NCBI GenBank assembly: GCA_046263055.1
Contig: JBHELO010000145.1
Coordinates: forward strand, 1 to 40,992
From: DATAQC01 sp046263055
Lineage (GTDB): Bacteria; Actinomycetota; Acidimicrobiia; Acidimicrobiales; AC-14
DNA: 40,992 bases
Direction of reading: 5' to 3'
Shown in pieces: positions 15,907 to 23,899 of the stretch (position 1 is its first letter; each line of letters begins with the position of its first letter). The translations under genes were made by a program, and so were the position numbers. The notes beneath the pieces were generated by a model. That model did no database searches, was not told the origin of the DNA, and worked only from the letters and a program-made list of their open reading frames with translations.

Positions 15907-15968
15907 GGCGAGCGCCACCGGTGCTCGCCCCGCCTCTCGTGCCTCCGGGCCGGGAGGTTTTTTCTTTT
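15907..15968 (+). terminator. leuA attenuator stems and terminator
   Basis: GGCGAGC (15907-15913) pairs with GCTCGCC (15923-15929), extended by inner pairs, directly after the leader stop. CCTCC (15942-15946) pairs with GGAGG (15953-15957) and is followed by TTTTTTCTTTT (15958-15968). The terminator stem is short but the U-tract is the longest in the window. Confidence 0.75.
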
Positions 15969-16015
15969 CCCATCCCGAGACCCCCGCACCGACTGCCGAA
16001 CGGAAGGACCCTCGT

Positions 16016-17593
16016 ATGAGCGAGACCGACACCACCACCGGCCCCGCCGCCAGCGAGCGGCTGGTCATCTTCGACACCACGTTGCGCGACGGCGAGCAGT
16101 CGCCGGGGATCTCGCTCGACGCCGGGGAGAAGCTCGAGATCGCCGAGCAACTGGCCCGCCTGGGCGTGGACTACGTGGAGGCCGGGTTCCCCGTCGCCAG
16201 CCAGGGCGACTTCGAGGCCGTGCAGGCCATCGCCCGCACCGTGTCCGGGCCGGTGATCGCCGGGCTGTCGCGGACACAGCTGGCCGACGTCGACCGCTGC
16301 TGGGACGCCCTGCGCGATGCGTCCCGGGCCCGCATCCACGTCTTCATCTCCACCAGCCCCAACCACATGCAGCACATGCTGAAGATGTCCGAGGCCCAGG
16401 TACTGGAGGCCACCCGCACCGGCGTGGCGCGCGCCCGGGAGCACACCGACGACGTGGAGTTCAGCCCCCAGGACGCCACCCGCACGCCGCTCGCCTTCAT
16501 GCTGGAGGTGTTGCAGGCGGCGGTGGAGGCGGGGGCCACCACGCTGAACATCCCCGACACCGTGGGGTACGGCATCCCGTGGGACTTCGGCGCCCTGATC
16601 CAGTACGTCCGCCGAGAGGTGGCGGGGACGTACGTGACCTCCGTCCACTGCCACAACGACCTGGGCCTCGCCACTGCCAACTCGCTCGCCGGCGTCCAGG
16701 CCGGCGCCCGCCAGGTGGAGGTGTGCGTCAATGGCCTCGGCGAGCGGGCCGGCAACGCCGCCCTGGAGGAGGTGGTCATGGCGTTGGCCATCCGCCCCGA
16801 CCAGTTCCCGGGCCTGGCCACCGCGGTGCGCACCGAGGAACTGGCCCGCACCAGCCGCCTGGTGAGCCGCCTGACCGGCTACCCGGTCCAGTACAACAAG
16901 GCGGTCGTCGGCCGCAACGCCTTCGCCCACGAGTCGGGCATCCACCAGCACGGCGTGCTGGCCGACCGCTCGACGTACGAGATCATCGACGCCGGGGCGG
17001 TGGGCCAGACCGGCAGCCAGATCGTGCTGGGCAAGCACTCCGGGCGCCACGCCTTCGGCGACACCCTCGCCAAGATGGGCATCAGCATCGCCGGCGACGC
17101 CCTCAACTCCGCCTTCGTGCGCTTCAAGGAGCTGGCCGACCGCAAGGTGGACATCACCGACGCCGACCTGGAGGCCATCGTGGCCGAGGAACTGGGCACC
17201 ACGGTGGCCCGGGACTTCGCCCTGGAGGCGCTCGAAGTGGTGGGCGGCACGGTTGGCGTGCCCCGGGCGCGCGTGGTGCTCACCCGGGAGGGCGAAAAGC
17301 TGGAGGCCACGGCCGAGGGTGACGGCATGATCGACGCCGCCTGCCAGGCCATCAAGGCGGCCACCGGCGTGGAGGCGTCCCTCCTCGGCTTCAACGTCTC
17401 GGCGGTGACCGGCGGGGTGGACGCCCTGGGCGACGTCATCATCCAGGTGGAGGCGGCCGGCGCCAAGGTGTCGGGCCGGGGCGTGTCCACCGACGTGGTG
17501 GAGGCGTCGGCCCGGGCCTTCCTGTCGGCCGTCAACAAGGTCGTGCGGGTCCACGCCGCCGACGAGGTGCGCGCCGCCGAGATCGGCCCGTAG
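16016..17593 (+). CDS. leuA: 2-isopropylmalate synthase
   Basis: It condenses acetyl-CoA with 2-oxoisovalerate, the committed step of leucine synthesis. The 525-residue protein has the HMGL-like TIM barrel with DTTLRDGEQSPG (about 20-31), the metal-binding HCHNDLGLATANS and NGLGERAGNAALEE. The flexible linker includes FAHESGIHQHG, and a C-terminal LeuA dimer domain (about 390-520) provides leucine feedback inhibition. GGAAGGA lies 7-13 bases before the ATG. The length and the ESGIHQHG motif separate it from CimA at 30130-31746. It is monocistronic here and controlled by the upstream Leu-rich leader. Confidence 0.96.
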   Translation: MSETDTTTGPAASERLVIFDTTLRDGEQSPGISLDAGEKLEIAEQLARLGVDYVEAGFPVASQGDFEAVQAIARTVSGPVIAGLSRTQLADVDRCWDALRDASRARIHVFISTSPNHMQHMLKMSEAQVLEATRTGVARAREHTDDVEFSPQDATRTPLAFMLEVLQAAVEAGATTLNIPDTVGYGIPWDFGALIQYVRREVAGTYVTSVHCHNDLGLATANSLAGVQAGARQVEVCVNGLGERAGNAALEEVVMALAIRPDQFPGLATAVRTEELARTSRLVSRLTGYPVQYNKAVVGRNAFAHESGIHQHGVLADRSTYEIIDAGAVGQTGSQIVLGKHSGRHAFGDTLAKMGISIAGDALNSAFVRFKELADRKVDITDADLEAIVAEELGTTVARDFALEALEVVGGTVGVPRARVVLTREGEKLEATAEGDGMIDAACQAIKAATGVEASLLGFNVSAVTGGVDALGDVIIQVEAAGAKVSGRGVSTDVVEASARAFLSAVNKVVRVHAADEVRAAEIGP

Positions 17594-17614
17594 CCCGGCG
17601 CCGGCCGGGCGGCC

Positions 17615-19219
17615 TCAGGGGGCGGCGGTGAGGACGGCCAGGATCTCTGGGCCGCGGGTGGCACCGGCCCGCAGGGCCAGGCGAAGGCCCAGGCGCCACA
17701 CGGCGGCCGCCGCCATGACCGCGGCCAGGGCGGTCAGGGCCCGGGCGCCGAGGGCCGGCCAGTGGCGGAAGGCCAAGAGCACGGGGACGGCCAGGAGGGC
17801 CTGGGCGGCCAGGCCGGCGATGCCGACGAGGCCGGACAGGCATCCCTGGCCGGTGCCGCTGGCCCACACGTTGGTGGCCGAGGCGGGGGGCCGGAAGGGG
17901 GCGCGCACCGACAGGACGTCGCCGATGCCCAGCTGCACGAGGCACAGGGCGAGGGCCAGCATGGCGGTAAGGGCCAGCTCCGACCACCCCCCGGTGAGGG
18001 CGGCCAGGACGGCGCCGGCGGCCAGGACCACGGGCAGGGTGGCCACCGCGAAGGCCAGGTTCTTGCCCCGCAGGTCGGCGCCCAGGTCGCCACCGGTGGC
18101 CTCGTGGGCCCACCACGCGGCCCCGTCCACGCCGAGCAGGTTGTAGGCCCGCGTCCCGCCCAGGGCGACGACCAGCAGCGGCGCGAACACCAACCCGTGA
18201 CGATGGGACACACCCCGGGCCAGCAGCGGCGCGGCCAGCACGAACGGTAGGGCGAAGCTGCTGACCGTCTGGGCTCGGCGCTGGGGCTCCCGCCAGCTCG
18301 TCCGCAGCTCCCGCGCCGCCACCACCCCGGTGCGGGTGCGAGGCAGCCAGGCGAAGGCGGCGCCGAAGAGGGGGGTCCGGGTGCGGGCCGGACCGGGGTG
18401 GTGGCCCTCGCCGGCCGCTCGCCGCCTCCCCCCGGCGGCCTCGGGCGTGGTGACCACCCGCTCCAAGCTCGACGCCCACCAGCGGAGGAGGAGGGCGATG
18501 GCCAGGCCGGCCAGCACGAGGTCGCCGACGGCTGCCACGCCCCGGCCCCGGGAGGCCTCCACCATGGCCCGCATGGGGAGGGCGGTGGGCAGCCAGCCCA
18601 GCACCCGGGTGACGTGGCGGTAAGGGCCGAGGTCGCTGCCGGCGCGGTCGAAGTGGACGAAGCGCAGGCCCTGGGGGAGGACGGCCACCAGGGCCACCAG
18701 GATGACCCGCAGGTCGCGGCCCCGCCGGGAGCGCAGGGCCACCGAGAGGGCGGTCACGACCGACCGCCCCAGGGTCACGCACACCAGTGCCTGGGCCACC
18801 ACTGCCACGCCCACCAGCACCGCGGCCGGGCGGCCGGGGGCGAAGCCGACGATGCCCCCGCTGAGGGCGGCGAGGGTGGCCAGCCCGCCGACGCCCACGA
18901 CCGAGGCGGTCAGGAGGCCGGCCATCATGTCCCGCCTGCGCAACGGCAGGAGGGCGAGGCGGGTGGGGTCGAGGGTCTCGTCGTTGCCGAAGCCGAGCAC
19001 GGGCACGACCACCCACCCGACGGCCACCGTGGTGCCCAGCAGCACCGCCACCACGTCGGCGTCGGGCTGGCCGCCGGCCTGGACCAGGATCACGAACCCG
19101 GTGAGGGCCAGTCCGGCCCCGTACACGGCGCCCAGCACCACGCCGACCGTCCGCCATCCCCGCCCCCGCAGGCCGTTGGCCAGGAGGCGGAGCTTCAGGC
19201 GGAGGAAGAGCCGAGCCAT
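17615..19219 (-). CDS. ABC transporter membrane subunit (exporter type)
   Basis: The 534-residue protein starts at ATG 19219, 25 bases inside the end of the ATPase gene, so translation of the pair is coupled. It has roughly twelve hydrophobic segments in two blocks (for example VGVVLGAVYGAGLALTGFVI, then VVAVLLGTTVAVGWVVVPVL) with a basic cytoplasmic middle around 290-340. It lacks an EAA loop of importers, so it looks like an ABC-2-type export permease. Substrate is unknown; the upstream ATPase is of the type linked to simple two-component exporters. Confidence 0.85.
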   Translation of the reverse strand: MARLFLRLKLRLLANGLRGRGWRTVGVVLGAVYGAGLALTGFVILVQAGGQPDADVVAVLLGTTVAVGWVVVPVLGFGNDETLDPTRLALLPLRRRDMMAGLLTASVVGVGGLATLAALSGGIVGFAPGRPAAVLVGVAVVAQALVCVTLGRSVVTALSVALRSRRGRDLRVILVALVAVLPQGLRFVHFDRAGSDLGPYRHVTRVLGWLPTALPMRAMVEASRGRGVAAVGDLVLAGLAIALLLRWWASSLERVVTTPEAAGGRRRAAGEGHHPGPARTRTPLFGAAFAWLPRTRTGVVAARELRTSWREPQRRAQTVSSFALPFVLAAPLLARGVSHRHGLVFAPLLVVALGGTRAYNLLGVDGAAWWAHEATGGDLGADLRGKNLAFAVATLPVVLAAGAVLAALTGGWSELALTAMLALALCLVQLGIGDVLSVRAPFRPPASATNVWASGTGQGCLSGLVGIAGLAAQALLAVPVLLAFRHWPALGARALTALAAVMAAAAVWRLGLRLALRAGATRGPEILAVLTAAP

Positions 19220-20034
19220 CCCAGGCCGCCGAAGGACGTGCCGGTGGCGCCCACCGAGTCCAGGAACGCCTCCTCCAGGGTGCGGCCCCGGCGCACGTCG
19301 TCCAGGCGGCCGGCGGCCACCACGTGGCCGGCGTGGACGATGGCCACCCGGTCGCACAGGCTCTCCACCAGGGCCATCACGTGGCTGGAGAAGACGATCG
19401 TGCCGCCCTTGGCGACGTGGGCGTCGAGGACGGCCCGGATGGTGCGGGCCGATACCGGGTCGAGGGCCTCGAAGGGCTCGTCCAGGAACAAGACGGGCGG
19501 GGCGTGGAGCAGGGCGGCAGCCAGCGCCACCTTCTTGCGCATGCCGTGGCTGTAGTCGACGACCATGGTGGTGGCGGCGTCGGCCAGGCCCAGCACGGAG
19601 AGGAGCTCGGCGGTTCGGGCTGCCACCACCGCCTCGGGCATCCGCCGCAGCAGGCCGTGGTAGGTCACCAGCTCCTCGCCGGTCAGGCGCTCGAACAGGT
19701 TGAGGTCCTCGGGGAGAACGCCGATGCGGGCCTTGACGGGCACGGGATCGGGCCACACCGCCAGACCGCCCACCTCGGCGTGGCCGCCGTCGGGGCGGAG
19801 CAGCCCGGTGGCCATGCGCATGGTGGTCGTCTTGCCCGCGCCGTTGGGCCCGACGACGCCGAAGAAAGACCCTCGGGGGATGTCGAGGGTGACGTCGTCC
19901 ACCGCCACGGTGGTGCCGAAGCGCTTGTGCAGCCCCCGCCAGGCCACCGCCGGGGGCATGGAGGTGCGGGTTGCCGACGGGGCGGCCCCGGCGGGAGGCC
20001 CGTCGCCGGCGGGCGGGGGGGCGTCGGTGCCCAT
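19195..20034 (-). CDS. ABC transporter ATPase subunit
   Basis: The 279-residue protein has Walker A GPNGAGKTTT (about 63-72), a Q-loop replaced by GVLPEDLNLFERLTGEE, the signature region as YSHGMRKKVALAAALL (not LSGGQ) and Walker B VLFLDEPFEALD, with the switch His in FSSHVM. The YSHGMRKK variant occurs in a subset of exporter ATPases, so it is not necessarily a defect. TACGGT lies 6 bases before the ATG on the minus strand without a ribosome binding site, suggesting a leaderless transcript. It pairs with the overlapping permease gene downstream. Confidence 0.93.
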   Translation of the reverse strand: MGTDAPPPAGDGPPAGAAPSATRTSMPPAVAWRGLHKRFGTTVAVDDVTLDIPRGSFFGVVGPNGAGKTTTMRMATGLLRPDGGHAEVGGLAVWPDPVPVKARIGVLPEDLNLFERLTGEELVTYHGLLRRMPEAVVAARTAELLSVLGLADAATTMVVDYSHGMRKKVALAAALLHAPPVLFLDEPFEALDPVSARTIRAVLDAHVAKGGTIVFSSHVMALVESLCDRVAIVHAGHVVAAGRLDDVRRGRTLEEAFLDSVGATGTSFGGLGWLGSSSA

Positions 20035-20080
20035 CGACAGACCGTACGCCGCCCGACCCCGAGGAGCGGGCCGGGGTAGG

Positions 20081-20938
20081 TCAGCCGACGGGTGCGGCCA
20101 GGTAGTCGGCTTCCAGGCGGTCGGCGAGGGCGGCGATGGCGGCCACGCTGGGGGACTCGGGGGCGTGGTCGAGCAGGCACGTGGCGGCCAGGTCGGCCTG
20201 GCGCACCGCCTCGTCGTAGGGGACGAGGGCCAGCAGGTCGCCGCCCTTGGCGGCGGCGAAGTCCACCAGCCGCTGCTCCTCGCCCGGGCGGTACCGGTTG
20301 CCGACGAACGCCACGCGCGGGATCCCGAGCTCCAGGGCCAGGGCGTGGGCCCGCTCGGCGGTCATCAGGACCTTGGCGGTGGGCTCCAGCACGACCAGCA
20401 GGGCGTCCACGTGGCGCAGGGTGCCCCCCGCCCACGACAGGTGTTCGAGGCCGGCCTCCATGTCGGCCACCACGACGACCCCGCTGCCTCTTCCCCGGCG
20501 GGGCCCGATCCCCGCGTCCTCGCCCCCCACGAGGCCCTCCACCCCGTCGGGCGCTTCCCGCCCCGTCAGCTCGTTCTCGACCGTCTCGATGAAGTCACGG
20601 ACCGTGACATGGGCGGTGCCCGTTCAGCCGGAGCCGGCCTTCTCCGCTCTCGCCCCCAGGAGCACGGTCACGCCGTCGGGGCCGGGGGCGCCGTAGCGCT
20701 CGAGGAGTTGGGTGGGGCTGAGGCCCGAGGGCGTGGACCGGACGGGACCGCTCTGGTCGAGGAACGGCCGCAGGCGGGCCGCCCCGTCCTCACCCAGGCC
20801 GATGTTGGCGCCCAGGTTGGGGTCGGAGTCACAGTCGATGGCGATGACCCGGTGGCCCCGCCGGGCCAGGGTGCGGGCCAGCACCGCGGAGATGGTGGTC
20901 TTGCCGATGCCGCCCTTGCCGGAGATCCCGATCCGCAC
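20081..20938 (-). CDS. CooC/MinD-type ATPase with in-frame TGA (candidate selenoprotein or nonsense allele)
   Basis: Reading from GTG 20938, codons 1-104 encode the N-terminal half, codon 105 is TGA (20626-20624), and the same frame continues open for 180 more codons to 20081. The N-terminal half has the deviant Walker A GKGGIGKTT (7-15), IDCDSDPNLGANIG and GVTVLLGARAEKAGSG. After the TGA come TAHVTVRDFIETV, VVVVADMEAGLEHLSWAGG, LVVLEPTAKVLMTAERAHAL and FVGNRYRPGEEQ. All are in the order and spacing of CooC-like metallochaperone ATPases. In that family a Cys-x-Cys pair follows the G-x-G, so the TGA falls where the first Cys is expected; the second position here is Gly. A SECIS-like hairpin begins 15 bases after the TGA. 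Either UGA is read as selenocysteine, giving 285 residues, or this is a recent nonsense mutation or sequencing error. TACGGT 6 bases before the GTG suggests a leaderless promoter. Confidence 0.7.
20594..20608 (-). promoter_or_regulatory. SECIS-like hairpin after the in-frame TGA
   Basis: On the coding (minus) strand GTCACG-GTC-CGTGAC forms a perfect 6-bp stem with a 3-base loop. The stem begins 15 bases and the loop 21 bases after the TGA. The top of the hairpin reads GGUC, as in the apical region of the E. coli fdhF SECIS. From memory, bacterial SECIS elements need a short apical loop with a G in its first positions at about this distance. It lies within coding sequence (VTVRD), so chance cannot be excluded. 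Confidence 0.5.
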
Positions 20939-21032
20939 GCCGCCACCGTACCGCCGGGGAGGCCGGCGAGCGGGGGCGGCCGGGGGGGTCGGCCACCGGG
21001 GGCCGCGGTGGCCGTGTCGTAGCGTGGCCGCC

Positions 21033-21071
21033 GTGCTGCTCGACGTCGTGCGGGCCGCCCTCGGGTGCTGA
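21033..21071 (+). CDS. Possible 12-codon micro-ORF
   Basis: GTG 21033 opens a frame encoding MLLDVVRAALGC, stopping with TGA at 21069-21071. TAGCGT (21020-21025) ends 7 bases before the GTG, the same leaderless geometry as real starts in the window. It lies between the start of the ATPase gene (minus) and the end of the next minus-strand gene. Nothing downstream on the plus strand is obviously regulated by it, so it may be chance. Confidence 0.2.
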   Translation: MLLDVVRAALGC

Positions 21072-21086
21072 GGACCGGCGGGCGCT

Positions 21087-21863
21087 CTACGGCAGCAGAG
21101 CGCGGATGGGCTGGACCCAGGTGACGGGCGCCGAGTCGGGCGCGAAGGCCACGTCCGCCCCCAGGGGCAGGGCGTCGTCGGTGCTCAGGACGGCCACCGG
21201 TACGAGCCGACCGCACGCCGCCGCCCGCAGCTCCATGACGAACTCCCGCCCCACCGGCGTCGTGGCGTCCACCACCATCAGCGTGGGCATGAGCGAGCCG
21301 CAGGCGTCGGGGGTGACCTCGGTGAGGGGCTTGTTGATGAAGCGGCAGTCGGGGAGGGCGGCGGCCAGGGCGTCGGAGGTGGGCTGGTCCACGCCCAGGG
21401 TGAGGATGAGCGACGCCGGCAGGCCCGAGAGCCGGCGGGCGCCGCCCAGCTCGGCGCTGTAGTCGGCCTCGGTGGGGGAGTCCCGCCGGTCGTCGCCGAG
21501 GAAGGCGTCCCGTCCCGCCCGCTCGCTCAGGTCGGCATCGGCGGTGGCCGCGTCGGGGGCCCACACACTCCACGCCACCGGCCCCAGGGCGATCTCGGCG
21601 TAGGTGATGACGCCCACCAGGGGGTAGTCGGTGCCCACGTCGGCCAGGCCCCTGTCGCCCAGGCGCCCGGCCAGGCGGTCGAGGGCGTCGGTGGGCTCGG
21701 GCGGCTCCTCGGCCCGCACTGCGAACGTCCGGGGCGACACCCGCACCGCGGTCTGCCACCACCCGTCGAACATCAGGATGTCGCCCTCGACGTGGAGGCT
21801 GGGGCCGAACGCCCGCTTGGCTCCCTCGTCGACGAACGCCCTCAGCACCTCGGTGTCTTCCAC
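21087..21863 (-). CDS. Protein of unknown function
   Basis: The 258-residue protein starts at GTG 21863; TAGCCT lies 7 bases upstream on the minus strand and there is no ribosome binding site, so it is probably leaderless. It opens with an acidic helix (VLRAFVDEGAKRAFGPSLHV), has a mixed central part (DYPLVGVITYAEIALGPVAW), and ends with LMVVDATTPVGREFVMELRA...VPVAVLSTDDALPLGADVAF. That last part loosely resembles a degenerate response-regulator receiver fold, with an Asp after strands and a Ser/Thr later. No export signal is seen. I do not recognise a family. Confidence 0.75.
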   Translation of the reverse strand: MEDTEVLRAFVDEGAKRAFGPSLHVEGDILMFDGWWQTAVRVSPRTFAVRAEEPPEPTDALDRLAGRLGDRGLADVGTDYPLVGVITYAEIALGPVAWSVWAPDAATADADLSERAGRDAFLGDDRRDSPTEADYSAELGGARRLSGLPASLILTLGVDQPTSDALAAALPDCRFINKPLTEVTPDACGSLMPTLMVVDATTPVGREFVMELRAAACGRLVPVAVLSTDDALPLGADVAFAPDSAPVTWVQPIRALLP

Positions 21864-21944
21864 GGCGGCGAGGCTACCGCCGGGGCGGCAGCTTCCGGCT
21901 CCGCTCCCGGGTGGTCCGCACCGGTCGGCCGCCCACTACCTCCG

Positions 21945-22394
21945 TCATCGTGGTGGGCCCGCCGGGACGTCGACCCGCATCACCAGGTGGGGGCCGATGC
22001 CCTCGACCTCGAACTCGTCGCCGACCACCTCGAAGCCGGCCGCCGCGTAGAACGGCACCGCCGGCCGCCGGGCGTTGCACCACAGCTCGCCGCCGCCGGC
22101 GGCGGCCACGTGGTCCCGGCAGGCGCCGAGCAGGGCCCGCCCCGCTCCCTGCCGGCGGGCGTCGGGCGCGGTGGCCATGCCCCTGAGCCGCCAGCCGGGG
22201 GACGGGCCGCCGGGCCTCGCCTCCCGGTACAACGAGGCCACGCCGGCCAGGCGGCCGCCGTCGAACGCCCCGAAGTGGCGGGTGGCGGGGTCGTCGTCGC
22301 CCGGGTAGACGGTGGACTCCACCGGCTGGGTCGATCGCAGGACCAGGTGGCGGAGGGGGCGGGTCTCCTCAGAGGTGACGCTCGTGACTTCCAT
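21945..22394 (-). CDS. GNAT-family N-acetyltransferase
   Basis: The 149-residue protein has the GNAT fold: FGAFDGGRLAGVASLY (strand 3-4 region), WRLRGMATAPDARRQGAGRALLGAC with the acetyl-CoA loop RRQGAGRA (motif A), and LWCNARRPAVPFYAAAGFEVVGD (motif B). The start ATG 22394 is chosen from the domain boundary; upstream in-frame codons run through non-conserved sequence. It is 143 bases downstream of the methyltransferase on the same strand. The substrate is not predictable. Confidence 0.85.
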   Translation of the reverse strand: MEVTSVTSEETRPLRHLVLRSTQPVESTVYPGDDDPATRHFGAFDGGRLAGVASLYREARPGGPSPGWRLRGMATAPDARRQGAGRALLGACRDHVAAAGGGELWCNARRPAVPFYAAAGFEVVGDEFEVEGIGPHLVMRVDVPAGPPR

Positions 22395-22537
22395 GCCGGC
22401 GGTCGGGGGGCGCCAGGCGGCGTCAGCGGCCGGGAGGCGCCACGCCGGCCGGTGCCCCCGGCCGGCTGAGGGGAGACCTGGTGACCGGCGGCATCGGCGG
22501 GCCCGTACCCGGTGGCGGTCGGCGCCAACCGGGAGGC

Positions 22538-23290
22538 TCAGCCACCGGCCCGCACCGCCAGCATGTTGAGGCGCACGTAGTCGATGGTGGGGCCGGGAAG
22601 GGCGCCCGCCACCCGGCCCACGAAGGGCTGGCGTTCCTCGGCCGCGAGCCGGTGCAGGTGGGCACCGAGGACGACGGTGGCGAGGAACTCCTCCAGCGCC
22701 GCCCTCGTCTCGAAGGTGGCCGACTCGTCGTGCAGCCAGGTGCGCACCGAGGCGAACCCGTTCGACTCCAGGCGGGCGGCCGCCTCCTCGGCGCTCGGGA
22801 AGACCCAAGGGTGCCAGGACTCACCGATGTCGGCGAGGGCCACGACAACCCGGCCGACGTTGCCGGCACCGCCGCACTGGGCCACCAGCTGGCCGCCGGG
22901 CCGGAGGACCGAGGCCAGGTTGGCGAACAGGTCGTCGTGGTCGGGGACCCAGTGGAAGGTGGCGGTGGAGACGATGGCATCCACCGGCTCGTCGAGGGGG
23001 ATGGGGCGGTTGAGGTCGGCGTGGACGAATGACACCCGCCCGGCGGCCACCTCGGGGGCCAGGCGGCGGGCGGCCTCGTCGAGCATGTGCCGGGAGCCGT
23101 CGAGGGCCACCACGTGGGCGTCCGGGAGCCGTTCCAGCACCGCTTGGGTGACGCGACCGCTGCCGCAGCCGGCGTCGAGGAGGCGGTGCACGCCTTGGGG
23201 GCGCAGGTGGTCGAGCAGGGGCGCGGCCCAGCGGGCCTGGGGGATGGCCACCCGGTCGTAGCTGGCGGCGTCCCACTCCCGGGCCGTCAT
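22538..23290 (-). CDS. Class I SAM-dependent methyltransferase
   Basis: The 250-residue protein resembles trans-aconitate and related small-molecule methyltransferases. LLDAGCGSGRVTQAVLERLP is motif I binding SAM, VVALDGSRHMLDEAARRL motif II, SFVHADLNRPIPLDEPVDAI motif III and LRPGGQLVAQCGG motif IV. Its ATG overlaps the leuD stop by 4 bases (ATGA), so it is the third gene of leuCD and translated by coupling. A methyltransferase that acts on a tricarboxylic acid or isopropylmalate-like intermediate would fit this position, but that is speculation. Confidence 0.88.
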   Translation of the reverse strand: MTAREWDAASYDRVAIPQARWAAPLLDHLRPQGVHRLLDAGCGSGRVTQAVLERLPDAHVVALDGSRHMLDEAARRLAPEVAAGRVSFVHADLNRPIPLDEPVDAIVSTATFHWVPDHDDLFANLASVLRPGGQLVAQCGGAGNVGRVVVALADIGESWHPWVFPSAEEAAARLESNGFASVRTWLHDESATFETRAALEEFLATVVLGAHLHRLAAEERQPFVGRVAGALPGPTIDYVRLNMLAVRAGG

Positions 23291-23889
23291 CGAACGGCGG
23301 TGGTGGTGGGCAGCCAGGGTGGGCGGGACGCCTCGTGGGCGGTGATGGCGTCGGCGTGGCGCAGGGTGAGACCGATGTCGTCCAGCCCCTCGAGGAACCG
23401 CGTGCGGGTGAAGTCGTCGAGCGAGAAGGCGACGTCGACATCGGCGGCGGGGACCACGAGGCGTCGGTCTTCCACGTCGACGGTGACCTCGGTGGCCGGG
23501 TCGGCGGTCACCGCGTCGAGCAGGGCCCGGCCCGTGGCCTCGTCCACCTCCACCGGGAGCAGGCCCGCCTTGGTGCAGTTGGTGCGGAAGATGTCGCCGA
23601 AGCGGGGCGACACCACGGCCCGGAAGCCGTAGTCCTGGAGGGCCCACACCGCGTGCTCACGGGACGAGCCGGTGCCGAAGTTGGCGCCGGCCACCAGCAC
23701 GCTGGCGCCCGCGTAGCGGGACTGGTTCAGGACGAAGTCGGGGTCGGACCGCCACGCCGAGAAGAGACCGGCGCCGAAGCCGGTGCGCTCCACCCGCTTG
23801 AGCCAGACGCTGGGGATGATCTGATCGGTGTCCACGTCGGAGCGGTCGAGGGGGACGGCGGTGCCGGTGACGGTGCGGACCGGTTGCAT
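23287..23889 (-). CDS. leuD: 3-isopropylmalate dehydratase small subunit
   Basis: Together with LeuC it isomerises 2-isopropylmalate to 3-isopropylmalate. The 200-residue length is standard. It has TGTAVPLDRSDVDTDQIIP at the N-terminus and GANFGTGSSREHAVWALQDY, the swivelling-domain substrate loop. The start is ATG 23889, ten bases after the leuC stop. The stop overlaps the methyltransferase start. Confidence 0.96.
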   Translation of the reverse strand: MQPVRTVTGTAVPLDRSDVDTDQIIPSVWLKRVERTGFGAGLFSAWRSDPDFVLNQSRYAGASVLVAGANFGTGSSREHAVWALQDYGFRAVVSPRFGDIFRTNCTKAGLLPVEVDEATGRALLDAVTADPATEVTVDVEDRRLVVPAADVDVAFSLDDFTRTRFLEGLDDIGLTLRHADAITAHEASRPPWLPTTTAVR

Positions 23890-23899
23890 GATCGGTGGC

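Noticed and set aside
17615..19756. One 713-residue ABC permease from 19756
   Set aside because: The first 179 codons are an out-of-frame shadow of the ATPase gene; the hydrophobic protein begins at ATG 19219.
20081..20542. Separate downstream gene starting at GTG 20542
   Set aside because: It is in the same frame as the N-terminal half, lacks a ribosome binding site at that GTG, and encodes only the C-terminal half of a single ATPase family. The 27 codons between the TGA and 20542 also match the family, so one interrupted gene is the better reading.
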